Shown: piece after piece, positions 27,675 through 39,574 of the stretch
Layout of the letters: every line of letters starts with the position of its first letter
How positions within the stretch are numbered: position 1 is the first letter of the stretch
NCBI RefSeq assembly: GCF_029543085.1
Contig: NZ_CP119967.1
Coordinates: forward strand, 5,495,001-5,559,000
From: Pseudomonas sp. A34-9
GTDB lineage: Bacteria; Pseudomonadota; Gammaproteobacteria; Pseudomonadales; Pseudomonadaceae
Reading direction: 5' to 3'
DNA length: 64,000 bases
Notes under the pieces: generated by a model
Database searches by the model: none
What the model saw: the letters and a program-made list of their open reading frames with translations, nothing else
What the model was told of the DNA's origin: nothing
Made by a program: the position numbers and the translations under genes

Positions 27675-27759
27675 GTAGGAGCTGTCGAGTGAAACGAGGC
27701 TGCGATCTTTTGATCTTTCAAATCAAGATCAAAAGATCGCAGCGTTGCGCAGCTCCTAC
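27675..27759. repeat. Asymmetric REP pair after folK
   Basis: Facing repeats with conserved ends (GTAGGAGCTG / CAGCTCCTAC) and inner GATCTTTTGATC, but the two stems differ: the left arm has GTCGAGTGAAACGAGGC and the right arm GCGTTGCGC. The pair therefore joins two variants of the same family. Confidence 0.82.
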
Positions 27760-28058
27760 AAAATGCAGCGTTCAACATTCAATTTTTGTCGGACAAAAAT
27801 CCGGCGAATCAGCCCCGCCGCAGCGCTGAATCGCATCAGTAACGCCGGTAACACTCCCCTCGTAACAATGCGGTAACACACGCAATTGACTTCCTGTTGG
27901 CTCATCACGACTATAGGCGTCCCGCTGCCGCCAACCCGGCACATACGGGCGCAATCCAGGCCTTATAAGCACGACAAAAGAGCGTGCGCCTGAGTAGATG
28001 AAGAATCACGCGCGTTACTCGCAGTAGTTTCCAGAGCGCCTGAACGAGGATTTTTTAC
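27760..28058 (+). promoter_or_regulatory. Upstream region of panB with three GTAACA repeats
   Basis: About 300 non-coding bases. GTAACA occurs three times in the same direction at 27848, 27862 and 27873; TTGAC at 27886 followed 17 bases later by GACTAT is a weak promoter candidate. No RNA gene is recognised. GTAACA resembles a half site of the inverted repeats before crcZ, but without the inverted arrangement. Confidence 0.35.
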
Positions 28059-28859
28059 ATGCCAGCCATCACCCTGACCACGCTCCAGAAACTCAAGCAG
28101 GAAGGCCAAAAGATCACCATGCTGACCTGCTATGACGCGACCTTCGCCCACGCCTGTAACGAGGCCGGTGTCGAAGTGCTGCTGGTGGGCGACTCCCTCG
28201 GCATGGTCTTGCAAGGTCACGACAGCACGTTGCCGGTGACCACCGCAGAAATGGCCTACCACACCGCCTGCGTCAAACGCGGCAACACCAATGCCCTGAT
28301 CCTCGCCGATTTGCCGTTCATGGCCAACGCCACCCTCGAGCAAACCCTGAGCAACAGCGCCATATTGATGCAGGCCGGCGCGCACATGGTCAAAGTCGAA
28401 GGTCAGTTGTGGCTGGCCGAATCGATCCGTCTGCTCGCCGAACGCGGTGTGCCGGTGTGCGCGCACATGGGCCTGACCCCGCAAGCGGTGAACATTCTCG
28501 GTGGCTATAAAGTGCAGGGCCGTAACGAGAACCAGGCACGGCAGATGCGCGCGGATGCGATTTCGCTGGAACAGGCCGGTGCGGCGATGCTGCTGCTGGA
28601 ATGCGTGCCGAGCGAACTGGCTGCAGAAATCAGCCAGGCGGTAAAAATTCCGGTCATCGGGATTGGCGCCGGTAATGCCGTTGACGGCCAGGTATTGGTG
28701 CTGCATGACATGCTCGGCCTGTCGATCACTGGCCACGTGCCGAAGTTCGTGAAGAACTTCATGCACGGCCAGGACAGCATCCAGTCTGCGCTGAAGGCCT
28801 ATGTCAGCGAAGTCAAAGCCACCACGTTCCCTGGTATCGAACACGGATTCTCTGCATGA
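28059..28859 (+). CDS. panB: 3-methyl-2-oxobutanoate hydroxymethyltransferase
   Basis: First committed step of pantothenate synthesis: adds a hydroxymethyl group from methylene-tetrahydrofolate to ketovaline. The 266-residue TIM-barrel enzyme shows the metal-binding [18 protein letters not shown] (about residues 40-57) and [18 protein letters not shown]. Its substrate comes from the ilv pathway at the left of the window. Overlaps panC by four bases (ATGA). Confidence 0.97.
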   Translation: MPAITLTTLQKLKQEGQKITMLTCYDATFAHACNEAGVEVLLVGDSLGMVLQGHDSTLPVTTAEMAYHTACVKRGNTNALILADLPFMANATLEQTLSNSAILMQAGAHMVKVEGQLWLAESIRLLAERGVPVCAHMGLTPQAVNILGGYKVQGRNENQARQMRADAISLEQAGAAMLLLECVPSELAAEISQAVKIPVIGIGAGNAVDGQVLVLHDMLGLSITGHVPKFVKNFMHGQDSIQSALKAYVSEVKATTFPGIEHGFSA

Positions 28860-29716
28860 ACACCGTTAAAACCGTACGCGAACTGCGCGCCGCTGTTGCA
28901 CGCGCTCGCAGCGAAGGCAAGCGCATCGGCTTCGTGCCGACCATGGGCAATCTGCACAGCGGTCACGTTGCCCTGATCACCAAAGCCACCCAACGCGTGG
29001 ATTTCGTGGTCGCGAGCATTTTCGTCAACCCGCTGCAATTCGGCGCCGGCGAAGACCTCGACAAGTACCCGCGCACCTTGGCGGCGGATCAGGAAAAACT
29101 GCTCGAAGCCGGTTGCTCTCTACTGTTCGCGCCAACTGTCGAAGAAATGTACCCCGACGGCATGGCCGGACAGACTCGCGTCAGCGTGCCGCAGTTGTCC
29201 GAAGGCCTGTGCGGCGCCAGCCGTCCGGGGCACTTCGAAGGTGTCGCGACTGTCGTCAGCAAACTGTTCAACATGGTCCAGCCGGATCTGGCGATTTTCG
29301 GCCAGAAGGATTACCAGCAACTGGCGGTGATCCGCGCGCTGGTGCACGACTTGAACATGCCGATCCAGATCATCGGCGAGCCGACCGTGCGTGCCGCCGA
29401 CGGCCTGGCGCTGTCGTCGCGCAATGGCTTCCTCAGCGAAGAACAGCGCGCGGTGGCCCCGGTGGTTTATCGCAGCCTGAGCGCGATCGCAGAATCGATC
29501 GAGCAAGGTGAGCGCGACTTCCCGGCACTGATCAGTGCTCAGCTGCAGCAGCTGGAAGCGGCAGGGCTGCGTCCGGATTACCTGGAAATCCGCCATGCGC
29601 TGACCTTGCGGCCGGCGGTGGCTGAAGACCGTGATCTGGTGATTCTGGTGGCAGCGTTTCTCGGCACCACGCGGTTGATCGACAACCTGCACCTGAACCT
29701 CGATACCCCGGTTTAA
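28856..29716 (+). CDS. panC: Pantothenate synthetase
   Basis: A 286-residue ATP-dependent ligase that joins pantoate and beta-alanine. HIGH-like motif [15 protein letters not shown] (about residues 24-38), [11 protein letters not shown], and the KMSKS-like LSSRNGFLS are visible. Coupled to panB through an overlapping start/stop; a REP pair separates it from panD. Confidence 0.97.
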   Translation: MNTVKTVRELRAAVARARSEGKRIGFVPTMGNLHSGHVALITKATQRVDFVVASIFVNPLQFGAGEDLDKYPRTLAADQEKLLEAGCSLLFAPTVEEMYPDGMAGQTRVSVPQLSEGLCGASRPGHFEGVATVVSKLFNMVQPDLAIFGQKDYQQLAVIRALVHDLNMPIQIIGEPTVRAADGLALSSRNGFLSEEQRAVAPVVYRSLSAIAESIEQGERDFPALISAQLQQLEAAGLRPDYLEIRHALTLRPAVAEDRDLVILVAAFLGTTRLIDNLHLNLDTPV

Positions 29717-29736
29717 CCAACACCGCAATATCCCCT

Positions 29737-29824
29737 GTGGGAGCGAGCCTGCTCGCGAATGCGGTGTGTCATTCAGCACAAATGTTGACTGACACACCGC
29801 ATTCGCGAGCAGGCTCGCTCCCAC
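29737..29824. repeat. REPIN-like REP pair, GTGGGAGCGAGCCTGCTCGCG type
   Basis: Two inverted copies of GTGGGAGCGAGCCTGCTCGC about 48 bases apart, and the inner part (GAATGCGGTGTGTCA / TGACACACCGCATTC) is also palindromic, giving one long hairpin between panC and panD. Confidence 0.92.
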
Positions 29825-29927
29825 AGTGGTTTTCGGTGTTATGAGAATTGCATTTCAAGCCTTATTGCCGCCCCCAAAGCCTTCGGGCACACTGCCCGCC
29901 GTTCGATTCCAACCCGGGAACACCCTC

Positions 29928-30308
29928 ATGCACGCGATCATGCTCAAGGCCAAACTGCACCGCGCCGAAGTCACTCATGCGGTGCTCGATTACGAAGGTT
30001 CGTGCGCCATCGATGGCGAGTGGCTGGACTTGTCCGGCATCCGTGAATACGAGCAGATCCAGATTTATAACGTCGACAACGGCGAGCGTTTCACCACCTA
30101 CGCGATTCGTGGCGAAGAAGGCTCGCGGATGATCTCCGTCAACGGCGCCGCTGCGCACAAGGCCAAGGTTGGCGACCGCGTGATCATTTGTGCCTACGCC
30201 CATTACAGCGAAGCCGAGCTGGTCAATTTCAAGCCGCGCATGCTCTACATGGCACCGGGCAATGAGTTGAGCCACACCAGCAACGCCATCCCGGTTCAGC
30301 TCGCCTGA
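29928..30308 (+). CDS. panD: Aspartate 1-decarboxylase (pyruvoyl enzyme)
   Basis: Makes beta-alanine for pantothenate. The 126-residue proenzyme begins [18 protein letters not shown] and cleaves itself between Gly24 and Ser25 in YEGSCAID to form the pyruvoyl cofactor. Full family length. The start at 29928 agrees with the conserved N-terminus; the upstream extension is not conserved. It closes the pan gene group, being separated from panC by a REP hairpin that may reduce its co-transcription. Confidence 0.96.
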   Translation: MHAIMLKAKLHRAEVTHAVLDYEGSCAIDGEWLDLSGIREYEQIQIYNVDNGERFTTYAIRGEEGSRMISVNGAAAHKAKVGDRVIICAYAHYSEAELVNFKPRMLYMAPGNELSHTSNAIPVQLA

Positions 30309-30539
30309 TCGCGAAATCGCCCCGCTCCCCCTCCGTTTGTCGGCCAGTTCCCGGTCTCGATGTTAAAAAAGTACAGGGATCTGGTCAGACAAAGTCAAGA
30401 CAGAACGCAGCGCGAGGTTTACTGTATTCGCCCTGTGTCCAGAAATCGTGTCGACGCAGTTGATCCCATGCCCAAACATGGCGTGCCGGGTCTGTTCAGT
30501 GTTCAAAAGGCCGTTCAAGTAAAAAGGAAAACCGCAGCG

Positions 30540-32204
30540 ATGGCGTACTACCGCACTCCTCATGACGTTACCGCTCTGCCTGCCTGGCAAGCGTTGAAAG
30601 ATCACCGCCAAGCCATGCAGGATTTCAGCATGCGCGAAGCGTTCAACGCCGATCCGCAGCGCTTCAATCAGTTCACCCTCAGCAGCTGCGGACTGTTTCT
30701 CGATTATTCGAAGAATTTGATCAACGCCCAGACCCGCAATCTGCTGGTGGGTCTGGCCAATGAAGTCGACCTGAAGGGCGCAATCAAAGCGTTGTTCGAC
30801 GGCGAAATCGTCAACTCCTCCGAAGGCCGCCCGGCGCTGCACACTGCCCTGCGCCGCCCGGTAGGCGATAAGCTGTCGGTCAATGGCGTCAACGTGATGC
30901 CGGAAGTCCACAAGGTTCTCAACCAGATTACCGATCTGGTCGGCCGCATTCATGACGGTCTGTGGCGTGGCTACACCGAAAAGCCGATCACCGACGTGGT
31001 GAACATCGGCATCGGTGGCTCGTTCCTCGGCCCTGAGCTGGTTTCCGAAGCGTTGCTGTCGTACGCGCAGAAAGGTGTGCGTTGCCATTATCTGGCGAAC
31101 ATCGACGGCAGCGAATTCCACGAGCTGACGCAAAAGCTGCGCGCCGAAACCACGTTGTTCATCGTTTCGTCGAAGTCGTTCAACACCCTCGAAACCCTGA
31201 AGAACGCCCAGGCTGCGCGCGCCTGGTACCTGGCGCAGGGCGGTTCCGAGGCCGAGCTGTATCGTCACTTCATCGCCGTATCGAGCAACAACGCCGCGGC
31301 CGTGGCGTTCGGTATTCGCGAAGAGAACATCTTCCCGATGTGGGACTGGGTCGGCGGTCGTTACTCGCTGTGGTCGGCCATCGGTTTGCCGATCGCCCTG
31401 GCCATCGGCATGTCCAACTTCAAGGAATTGCTCTCCGGTGCCTACACCATGGACCAGCACTTCCAGACCGCGCCGTTCGAACAGAACATGCCGGTGCTGC
31501 TGGCTCTGCTCGGGGTGTGGTACGGCAACTTCTGGGGCGCGCAAAGCCACGCGATCCTGCCGTACGACCACTACCTGCGCAACATCACCAAGCACTTGCA
31601 ACAGCTGGACATGGAATCCAACGGCAAGAGCGTGCGTCAGGACGGCACGCCGGTGTCGACCGATACCGGTCCGGTGATCTGGGGCGGCGTCGGCTGCAAC
31701 GGCCAGCACGCTTACCACCAGTTGCTGCACCAAGGCACCCAACTGATCCCGGCCGACTTCATCGTGCCGATCGTCAGCTTCAATCCGGTCTCCGACCACC
31801 ATCAGTGGCTGTACGCCAACTGCTTGTCGCAGAGCCAGGCGCTGATGCTCGGCAAGACCCTGCCGGAAGCCGAGCAAGAGTTGCGCGACAAGGGCATGAG
31901 CGAAGAGCAGGTGCACGCACTCGCGCCGCACAAGGTGATCCCGGGCAACCGTCCGAGCAACACCATCGTGGTTGAACGCATCAGCCCGCGTCGTCTTGGC
32001 GCATTGGTCGCCATGTATGAACACAAAGTGTTCGTGCAGAGCGTGGTCTGGGGCATCAACGCTTTCGACCAGTGGGGCGTGGAATTGGGCAAGGAATTGG
32101 GCAAAGGCGTTTACAACCGTCTGGTCGGCAGCGATGAAACCACCGCTGATGACCCTTCCACCCAGGGCCTGATCAACTACTTCCGCGGTCGTCACCGCGG
32201 GTGA
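30540..32204 (+). CDS. pgi: Glucose-6-phosphate isomerase
   Basis: Interconverts glucose 6-phosphate and fructose 6-phosphate; in pseudomonads it works mainly in gluconeogenesis and the EDEMP cycle. The 554-residue protein carries the sugar-phosphate motif [18 protein letters not shown] (about residues 157-174) and the catalytic [14 protein letters not shown] near the C-terminus. The ATG at 30540 matches the family N-terminus ([16 protein letters not shown]); the upstream 230 bases to panD contain no gene that I can support. Confidence 0.97.
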   Translation: MAYYRTPHDVTALPAWQALKDHRQAMQDFSMREAFNADPQRFNQFTLSSCGLFLDYSKNLINAQTRNLLVGLANEVDLKGAIKALFDGEIVNSSEGRPALHTALRRPVGDKLSVNGVNVMPEVHKVLNQITDLVGRIHDGLWRGYTEKPITDVVNIGIGGSFLGPELVSEALLSYAQKGVRCHYLANIDGSEFHELTQKLRAETTLFIVSSKSFNTLETLKNAQAARAWYLAQGGSEAELYRHFIAVSSNNAAAVAFGIREENIFPMWDWVGGRYSLWSAIGLPIALAIGMSNFKELLSGAYTMDQHFQTAPFEQNMPVLLALLGVWYGNFWGAQSHAILPYDHYLRNITKHLQQLDMESNGKSVRQDGTPVSTDTGPVIWGGVGCNGQHAYHQLLHQGTQLIPADFIVPIVSFNPVSDHHQWLYANCLSQSQALMLGKTLPEAEQELRDKGMSEEQVHALAPHKVIPGNRPSNTIVVERISPRRLGALVAMYEHKVFVQSVVWGINAFDQWGVELGKELGKGVYNRLVGSDETTADDPSTQGLINYFRGRHRG

Positions 32205-32301
32205 TAGGCTGAAGGGGCGGTTTGCCTGCCCCTACAGCTTGCAACATCGACAGTTCCACGGCACCGGGCCAATCGCAGAATCGGTGGCGTACGCGATCCC
32301 T

Positions 32302-32383
32302 GTAGGAGCTGCCGAAGGCTGCGATCTTTTGATCTTGATCTAAAAAACAGGATCAAAAGATCGCAGCCTTCGGCAGCTCCTAC
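32302..32383. repeat. REPIN-like REP pair, GTAGGAGCTGCCGAAGGCTGCG type
   Basis: Facing copies of GTAGGAGCTGCCGAAGGCTG with inner CGATCTTTTGATC, between pgi and acs. Almost perfect hairpin. Confidence 0.92.
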
Positions 32384-32432
32384 GAGGGTCGTACAGCTCC
32401 CCTCTTGTCGCACACAAGAATAAGGAACCGTC

Positions 32433-34370
<1,938 letters not shown>

Positions 34371-34421
34371 CGCTGCGGGCGCGTACAACTGGCCGCGCCC
34401 GCCCTTCTTCACTGAGTGCTC

Positions 34422-35294
34422 ATGGAATTCATCCGTAGTCGCATCGAACAGCAACTCATGAGCCTGACCGGGCTGTCCCTCGGTCAACTCGATCTGGAAA
34501 ACCCCAAGGGCGATCCCGGTCTGTTTGGCCCCGACTCGATCAGTTGGCAGGTCCACGGTGATTTCAGCAGCATGTTGATCGGTGGTATCAGCGCGCTGTT
34601 GCTGCAAGCTTTGCATCCGCTGGCGTTGGCCGGAGTTTGGGATCACTCGAACTTTCGTGAAGACATGCTCGGTCGCTTGCGGCGCACCAGCCAGTTTGTT
34701 TCCGGCACCACCTTCGGATCGCGGCGGGATGCCGACTGGCTGATCGAGAAGGTACGCACCATTCATCTGCAAGTGGTCGGCACCGCGCCGGACGGCCGGC
34801 CTTACGCCGCCAGCGATCCGGATTTGTTGACCTGGGTGCACGTGGCCGAAGTCAGCAATTTTCTCGCGGCGCATTTGCGTTATCGCAATCCGCAGTTGTC
34901 GGGGGCGGATCAGGATCGTTATTACACGGAAATCGCCGTAATTGCCGAACGCCTCGGCGCGCGGGATGTGCCGAAATCAAGGCAAGCCATCGCCGCCTAT
35001 CTGCAACGCATGCGCCCGCAGTTGCTGTGCGATGAGCGCAGCCGTGAGGTTTTGCGCTTGTTGCTCGACGCACCGGCGCCGAGTGTTCTGGCGCGACCGT
35101 TTGGCGATCTGATGATGAAGGCCGGCATCGATCTGCTGCCGGACTGGGCCAGCGACATGCTTGATGTCCATCAGAGTTCGCTGCAACGCCAGTTGATTCG
35201 CGCCAGCGTCAAACGCAGCGCACCGATGCTGCGCTGGGCGATGCGCAATGGTTCGGTGCAACGAGCGAAACGCCGGATGGGACTGCTTCGCTGA
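34422..35294 (+). CDS. MpaB-family oxygenase (DUF2236)
   Basis: A 290-residue protein of the DUF2236/MpaB family, which includes latex-clearing protein and fungal MpaB, enzymes using a haem b or other metal centre for oxygenation. Characteristic segments are ALLLQALHPLALAGVWDHS (about residues 58-76), with the conserved histidine, and WVHVAEVSNFLAAHLRY. No signal peptide. The substrate is unknown. The ATG at 34422 is preferred to an upstream GTG. It follows acs by about 50 bases. Confidence 0.85.
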   Translation: MEFIRSRIEQQLMSLTGLSLGQLDLENPKGDPGLFGPDSISWQVHGDFSSMLIGGISALLLQALHPLALAGVWDHSNFREDMLGRLRRTSQFVSGTTFGSRRDADWLIEKVRTIHLQVVGTAPDGRPYAASDPDLLTWVHVAEVSNFLAAHLRYRNPQLSGADQDRYYTEIAVIAERLGARDVPKSRQAIAAYLQRMRPQLLCDERSREVLRLLLDAPAPSVLARPFGDLMMKAGIDLLPDWASDMLDVHQSSLQRQLIRASVKRSAPMLRWAMRNGSVQRAKRRMGLLR

Positions 35295-35300
35295 CGCTCA

Positions 35301-35355
35301 GAGCTGCAAGCTGCAAGTTTTGAGCTTGAGGCTTGAAGCTTGGAGCTTGCAGCTC
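35301..35355. repeat. Seven-base tandem repeat with inverted symmetry
   Basis: The region reads as eight consecutive degenerate heptamers, AGCTGCA, AGCTGCA, AGTTTTG, AGCTTGA, GGCTTGA, AGCTTGG, AGCTTGC, AGCTCAG. The two ends are complementary (GAGCTGCAAGCT and AGCTTGCAGCTC), so it can form a hairpin. It fills the whole space between the DUF2236 gene and the following promoter. Confidence 0.85.
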
Positions 35356-35404
35356 AGTAACTGCTAAACTCCCGCGCCCCAATTCTCTCCAGCAAGGCGC
35401 CCGC

Positions 35405-36421
35405 ATGTCTTCCTTGAATCAGGCGCTGCGCGCCGCCCTCGATCAACGCCAGGACTTGCTCACTGTGCTGCACAGCCAGGGCACCGATTGCTATCGGCTG
35501 TTCCACGGCAGCCAGGAAGGCGCCGGCGGCCTGACTATCGACCGCTATGGCCCGCAACTGCTGGTACAAAGCTTTCACCAGACGCTGGAACGTGACGACC
35601 TGCTGCAACTGCACGCCCTGGTCAATCAGGCCCTGGGCCTGGAAACCCTGCTGGTCTACAACGACCGCTCCCGTGGCAACTCGCGTATCGACCGCGAAGA
35701 CACAGTCTACAAAGCCGAAGACGCTGCGCTGGTTGATATGGTCGGTCACGAATGGGGCCTGAATTACCGCGTACGCGGCCGCCACGCCGGGCAAGATCCG
35801 CTGCTGTTCCTCGACCTGCGCAACACGCGTGGCTGGGTCAAGGATCACGCCAAGGGCAAATCCGTGCTCAACCTGTTTGCCTACACCTGCGGCGTCGGTC
35901 TCAGTGCAGCTGCCGGTGGCGCGAGTGAAGTGTGCAACCTGGATTTCGCCGAAGGCAATCTGGCGGTCGGACGCGAAAACGGTCTGCTTAACCCGCAGTT
36001 GCCGGAGATGGAGTTCATTCAGTCGGACTACTTCCCGGCCATTCGCCAACTCGCAGGGCTGCCGATCAGCCAGCGACGCGGGCAGAAACTGCCGAGCTAC
36101 CAGCGCCTCGACCAGCGTCAATACGATCTGGTCTTGCTTGATCCGCCCGCCTGGGCCAAGAGCGCATTCGGCACCGTCGACCTGCTGCGCGACTATCAGA
36201 GCCTGCTCAAACCAGCCTTGCTGACTACCGCCGACAACGGCGTGCTGATCTGCTGCAACAACCTGGCGAAAGTCAGCATGGACGACTGGCGCGAGCAGGT
36301 CCTGTGCTGCGCCGAGAAGGCCGGACGGCCGGTGCGTGAGTGGAGCGTGATGACGCCGGGGGCCGATTTCCCGTCCATGGACCAGCAACCGCCGCTGAAA
36401 ACCCTGATCCTGCAACTCTGA
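35405..36421 (+). CDS. Class I SAM-dependent rRNA methyltransferase-like protein
   Basis: A 338-residue protein of the RlmI/RlmK group: an N-terminal sugar-like EEHEE subdomain (YRLFHGSQEGAGGLTIDRYG) and a Rossmann methyltransferase with VLNLFAYTCGVGLSAAAGG (SAM binding, about residues 155-173) and the catalytic LLDPPAWAKS (about 246-255). The PUA domain of true RlmI is missing at the N-terminus, so the specific rRNA target is uncertain. Start at 35405 is the first ATG after the heptamer repeat. Confidence 0.85.
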   Translation: MSSLNQALRAALDQRQDLLTVLHSQGTDCYRLFHGSQEGAGGLTIDRYGPQLLVQSFHQTLERDDLLQLHALVNQALGLETLLVYNDRSRGNSRIDREDTVYKAEDAALVDMVGHEWGLNYRVRGRHAGQDPLLFLDLRNTRGWVKDHAKGKSVLNLFAYTCGVGLSAAAGGASEVCNLDFAEGNLAVGRENGLLNPQLPEMEFIQSDYFPAIRQLAGLPISQRRGQKLPSYQRLDQRQYDLVLLDPPAWAKSAFGTVDLLRDYQSLLKPALLTTADNGVLICCNNLAKVSMDDWREQVLCCAEKAGRPVREWSVMTPGADFPSMDQQPPLKTLILQL

Positions 36422-36432
36422 AATCCCCCTCT

Positions 36433-36517
36433 GTAGGAGCTGCCGCAGGCTGCGATCTTTTGACTTTATCTTTTTTAAAAACAGGATCAAAAGATCGCAG
36501 CCTTCGGCAGCTCCTAC
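36433..36517. repeat. REPIN-like REP pair after the methyltransferase gene
   Basis: Facing copies of GTAGGAGCTGCCGCAGGCTG (left) and the GCCTTCGGCAGCTCCTAC variant (right); the arms are two slightly different versions of the same family. Inner GATCTTTTGA conserved. Confidence 0.9.
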
Positions 36518-36625
36518 ATGGGCTCCGATAAGTTCCTACAGAACAATCTGAACAATCCTGTAGCACGGCTGTTACTTCGGAACCAGAATCGCGTGCCATA
36601 CTCCAAGGCACTCCGATTCAGACAG

Positions 36626-39574
36626 ATGAAGCCGCACATGCCCAAAGGATTGATTCGCGCGATTGGCGCCTTGTTGACTGCTCTGGCCCTCTACAGCCTG
36701 CTGGGGTTTCTGATTTTGCCGGGCATCGCCCTGCGTGTGGCCAATCAGCAGCTGGCCCATTACGCGACGGTGCCTGCGCATATCCAGCGTATCGAGCTCA
36801 ACCCGTTCAGCCTTGAAGTCACCCTGTGGGGGCTGGTCATCGGCGAGCCCGGCAAGGAACAGATCGGCTTCGATCGCCTGTATGCCGACCTGCAAATCGA
36901 CAGCCTGTGGACCAAAGCCCTGCATCTGGCAAACATCGAGCTGGACAAGCCGAAGAGCGAAATCCTCTTCGCCAAAGACGGCAAGCTCAACCTGCTGGGC
37001 CTGTTCAATGTGCCGGCCAGTGAGCCAACACCGGCCGACCCGAATGCCAAACCCTTCCCGCTGCGCATCGACAACATCAAACTGGCCAGCGGCGTCGTGC
37101 ACTTTCAGGACATGCGCCCGAGCGAACCCATCGAGTTTCTCTACGACGATCTCAGCTTCGAACTGAAAAACCTCAGCACCTTGCCCGAAGACAGCGCCGA
37201 CATGACCCTGGTCGCCATCGGCCCGACCGGTGGCCGGATCGACTGGAGCGGCAATTTCAGCCTGATCCCGTTCACCTCCGAAGGCACCCTGAAAGTCACC
37301 GACGGCAAGATGAAAGCCTTCTGGCCCTACGTGCGTGACTCAGTGCCCTTGGTGCTTGAAGACGGCGTGATCAGTCTCAGCAGCGAATACAAACTCAACC
37401 TGTCGAAGGAAACCGAACTGCAGTTGAACAATGTCGCGGTGAGCATCGCGCCATTCGCCATCAAAGCCCCGGACGGCCGACCACTGGCCAGGCTCGAACG
37501 TCTCGACGTCAGCGAAACCTCGGTGGATCTGGCCAAGCAACAAGTCGTAGTCGGCAAGATCCGCAGCAACAAACTGGAAACCTGGGCGGCGCTCGAAGCT
37601 GACGGCCAACTGGACTGGCAGAAACTGTTCGCCAGCCAACCGTCGAAACCGGCCGCCAAAGCCGCCGCGAAACCGGCAAACACGCCAGCCGCTGCCGACT
37701 CGCCGAAAACCCCAGCGGCGCCGAGCAAACCGTGGCAAGTACTGCTTAAAGATGTGCAATTGCGTAACTACACCGTGCATCTGGCCGACCGCTCGGCCGA
37801 ACCGGCCGTTGCCCTGGATATCACCCCGCTCAACGTCGATCTGCAGGATTTCGACAGCCTCAACGGCTCGCCCTTCAAGCTCAAGCTCGACAGCGGCGTG
37901 GGCAAGCAAGGCAAGATCACGGCCGACGGCACCGTCAATCTCGCCCCGGTCAACGCTCAGCTCAACGTGAAAACCCAGGACATCGACCTGCGTGTCGCGC
38001 AGTCCTACATCAATCCGTTCATTCGCCTGGAACTGCGCAGCGGCATGCTCGCCAGTGACCTGAAGGTCAACCTCAAGAGCACCGAACCGCTGGCGCTCAG
38101 CGTGACCGGCCGCGCGCAGATCGATCAACTGCACACGCTCGACACCCTGAAAACCCGCGATTTCCTCAAGTGGCAGCAGGTGGTGGTCGAAGGCCTGAAT
38201 TATCAGCACGGCGACAGCCTGTCGATCGACAAGATCAACCTGTTCCAGCCGTACGCGCGATTCATGATCAACGATGATCGCACCACCAACATTGATGATC
38301 TGCTGATCCCGCAGCCCGCTGACAGCGGCACCAAACCCACAGCGGCGAAACCGGCCAGCAATGAAAAAGCGCTGGGCATTCACATCGGCGGTATCGCCAT
38401 CAACGACGGCTCGGCCAACTTCGCCGACTTCAGCCTGACACCGAACTTCGCCACGGCCGTGCAGCAACTCAACGGCCAGATCGGCACCATCGACAGCCGT
38501 CAGGCAAAACCGGCCAGCGTCGACATCAAAGGCAAGGTCGACCGCTACGCACCGGTGACCATCAAGGGCGCGGTCAATCCCTTCGACCCGATGGCCAGCC
38601 TCGACATCGCCACCAGTTTCAAACGCGTCGAGCTGACGACGTTGACGCCCTACTCCGGCAAATTCGCCGGGTACCGCATCCGCAAGGGTCGGCTCAACCT
38701 CGACCTGCATTACCTGATCACCAAGGGCCAGCTCAAAGCCGAAAACAAAGTGGTGGTCGAACAATTGCAGCTCGGCGAAAAAGTCGACAGCCCGGATGCC
38801 GTGAGCCTGCCGCTGAAACTGGCGATTGCCTTGCTCAAGGACGTCGACGGCAAGATCTCCATCGAGTTGCCGGTCACCGGCGACTTGAACAACCCGCAGT
38901 TCAGCGTGATGCCGATTGTCTGGCAGACCCTGCGCAACCTGATCGTCAAAGCCGCGGCCGCGCCTTTCAAAATGATTGGCGGGCTGATCAGTGGCGGCGG
39001 TTCGGAAGACCTCGGCACCGTGTCGTTTGCACCGGGCTCAAGCGATTTGAGCAAGGATGCCGAAGCCGCGCTGGTCAAACTGTCCCAGGCACTGAAGGAA
39101 CGTCCGGCACTGCGCCTGGAAATCGAAGGCACAGCCGCCAAAAGCAGTGACGGCCCGTTGCTCGCCGAGCAGCGTCTGGAACGTGAATATCAATACAACT
39201 ACTACAAGATGCTCCAGCGTCGCGGCGATAAAGTCCCGGCGCAAGCGTCGTTGCTGCAAGTGCCGGACAGCGAGAAAGGTCCACTGCTCGAAGGCATTTA
39301 CCGTACTCGTCTGAAAACCCAGCCACCGGCGGAATGGAAGGACCTGGGCAAGGAAGAACGCACGGCGAAGATGCGCGAAGGGGTCATCCAGTTCTGGAGT
39401 GGCAGCGATGTGTTGCTGCGTCAATTGGGTCAGGACCGTGCCAGCAGCATCAAGGATTACCTCGTCGATAAAGGCCAACTGGCAGACGACCGCGTTTACT
39501 TCATCGACGCCAACCTTGGCGAGGCCGAAAGCGATGGCCGCGTGGTCACGCAAATGCATCTGGATGCCGAATGA
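36626..39574 (+). CDS. DUF748 (AsmA-like) envelope protein with C-terminal OmpA-like domain
   Basis: A 982-residue protein with one N-terminal membrane anchor (about residues 10-32), a very long beta-rich DUF748 region typical of the AsmA-like family, a Pro/Ala-rich linker near residue 350-375, and a C-terminal segment with VSFAPGSSDLSKDAEAALVK and RLEIEGTA, which resembles an OmpA/peptidoglycan-binding domain. AsmA-like proteins act at the inner membrane facing the periplasm and several transport phospholipids. Specific role unknown. Start 36626 (or 36638) is chosen because the upstream frame begins inside the REP pair. Overlaps the next gene by four bases. Confidence 0.85.
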   Translation: MKPHMPKGLIRAIGALLTALALYSLLGFLILPGIALRVANQQLAHYATVPAHIQRIELNPFSLEVTLWGLVIGEPGKEQIGFDRLYADLQIDSLWTKALHLANIELDKPKSEILFAKDGKLNLLGLFNVPASEPTPADPNAKPFPLRIDNIKLASGVVHFQDMRPSEPIEFLYDDLSFELKNLSTLPEDSADMTLVAIGPTGGRIDWSGNFSLIPFTSEGTLKVTDGKMKAFWPYVRDSVPLVLEDGVISLSSEYKLNLSKETELQLNNVAVSIAPFAIKAPDGRPLARLERLDVSETSVDLAKQQVVVGKIRSNKLETWAALEADGQLDWQKLFASQPSKPAAKAAAKPANTPAAADSPKTPAAPSKPWQVLLKDVQLRNYTVHLADRSAEPAVALDITPLNVDLQDFDSLNGSPFKLKLDSGVGKQGKITADGTVNLAPVNAQLNVKTQDIDLRVAQSYINPFIRLELRSGMLASDLKVNLKSTEPLALSVTGRAQIDQLHTLDTLKTRDFLKWQQVVVEGLNYQHGDSLSIDKINLFQPYARFMINDDRTTNIDDLLIPQPADSGTKPTAAKPASNEKALGIHIGGIAINDGSANFADFSLTPNFATAVQQLNGQIGTIDSRQAKPASVDIKGKVDRYAPVTIKGAVNPFDPMASLDIATSFKRVELTTLTPYSGKFAGYRIRKGRLNLDLHYLITKGQLKAENKVVVEQLQLGEKVDSPDAVSLPLKLAIALLKDVDGKISIELPVTGDLNNPQFSVMPIVWQTLRNLIVKAAAAPFKMIGGLISGGGSEDLGTVSFAPGSSDLSKDAEAALVKLSQALKERPALRLEIEGTAAKSSDGPLLAEQRLEREYQYNYYKMLQRRGDKVPAQASLLQVPDSEKGPLLEGIYRTRLKTQPPAEWKDLGKEERTAKMREGVIQFWSGSDVLLRQLGQDRASSIKDYLVDKGQLADDRVYFIDANLGEAESDGRVVTQMHLDAE

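Noticed and set aside
30309..30539. Small gene between panD and pgi beginning at an ATG near 30360
   Set aside because: It is simply an upstream in-frame extension of pgi; its translation is not conserved in the family and lacks a ribosome site.
30363..32195. A 610-codon open frame antisense to pgi
   Set aside because: It mirrors the codon positions of a fully conserved pgi gene; the translation shows no family resemblance.
36518..36626. Longer N-terminus of the DUF748 protein starting at 36518
   Set aside because: The extra codons begin at the edge of a REP pair and do not form a signal or conserved sequence; the membrane anchor follows the later start.
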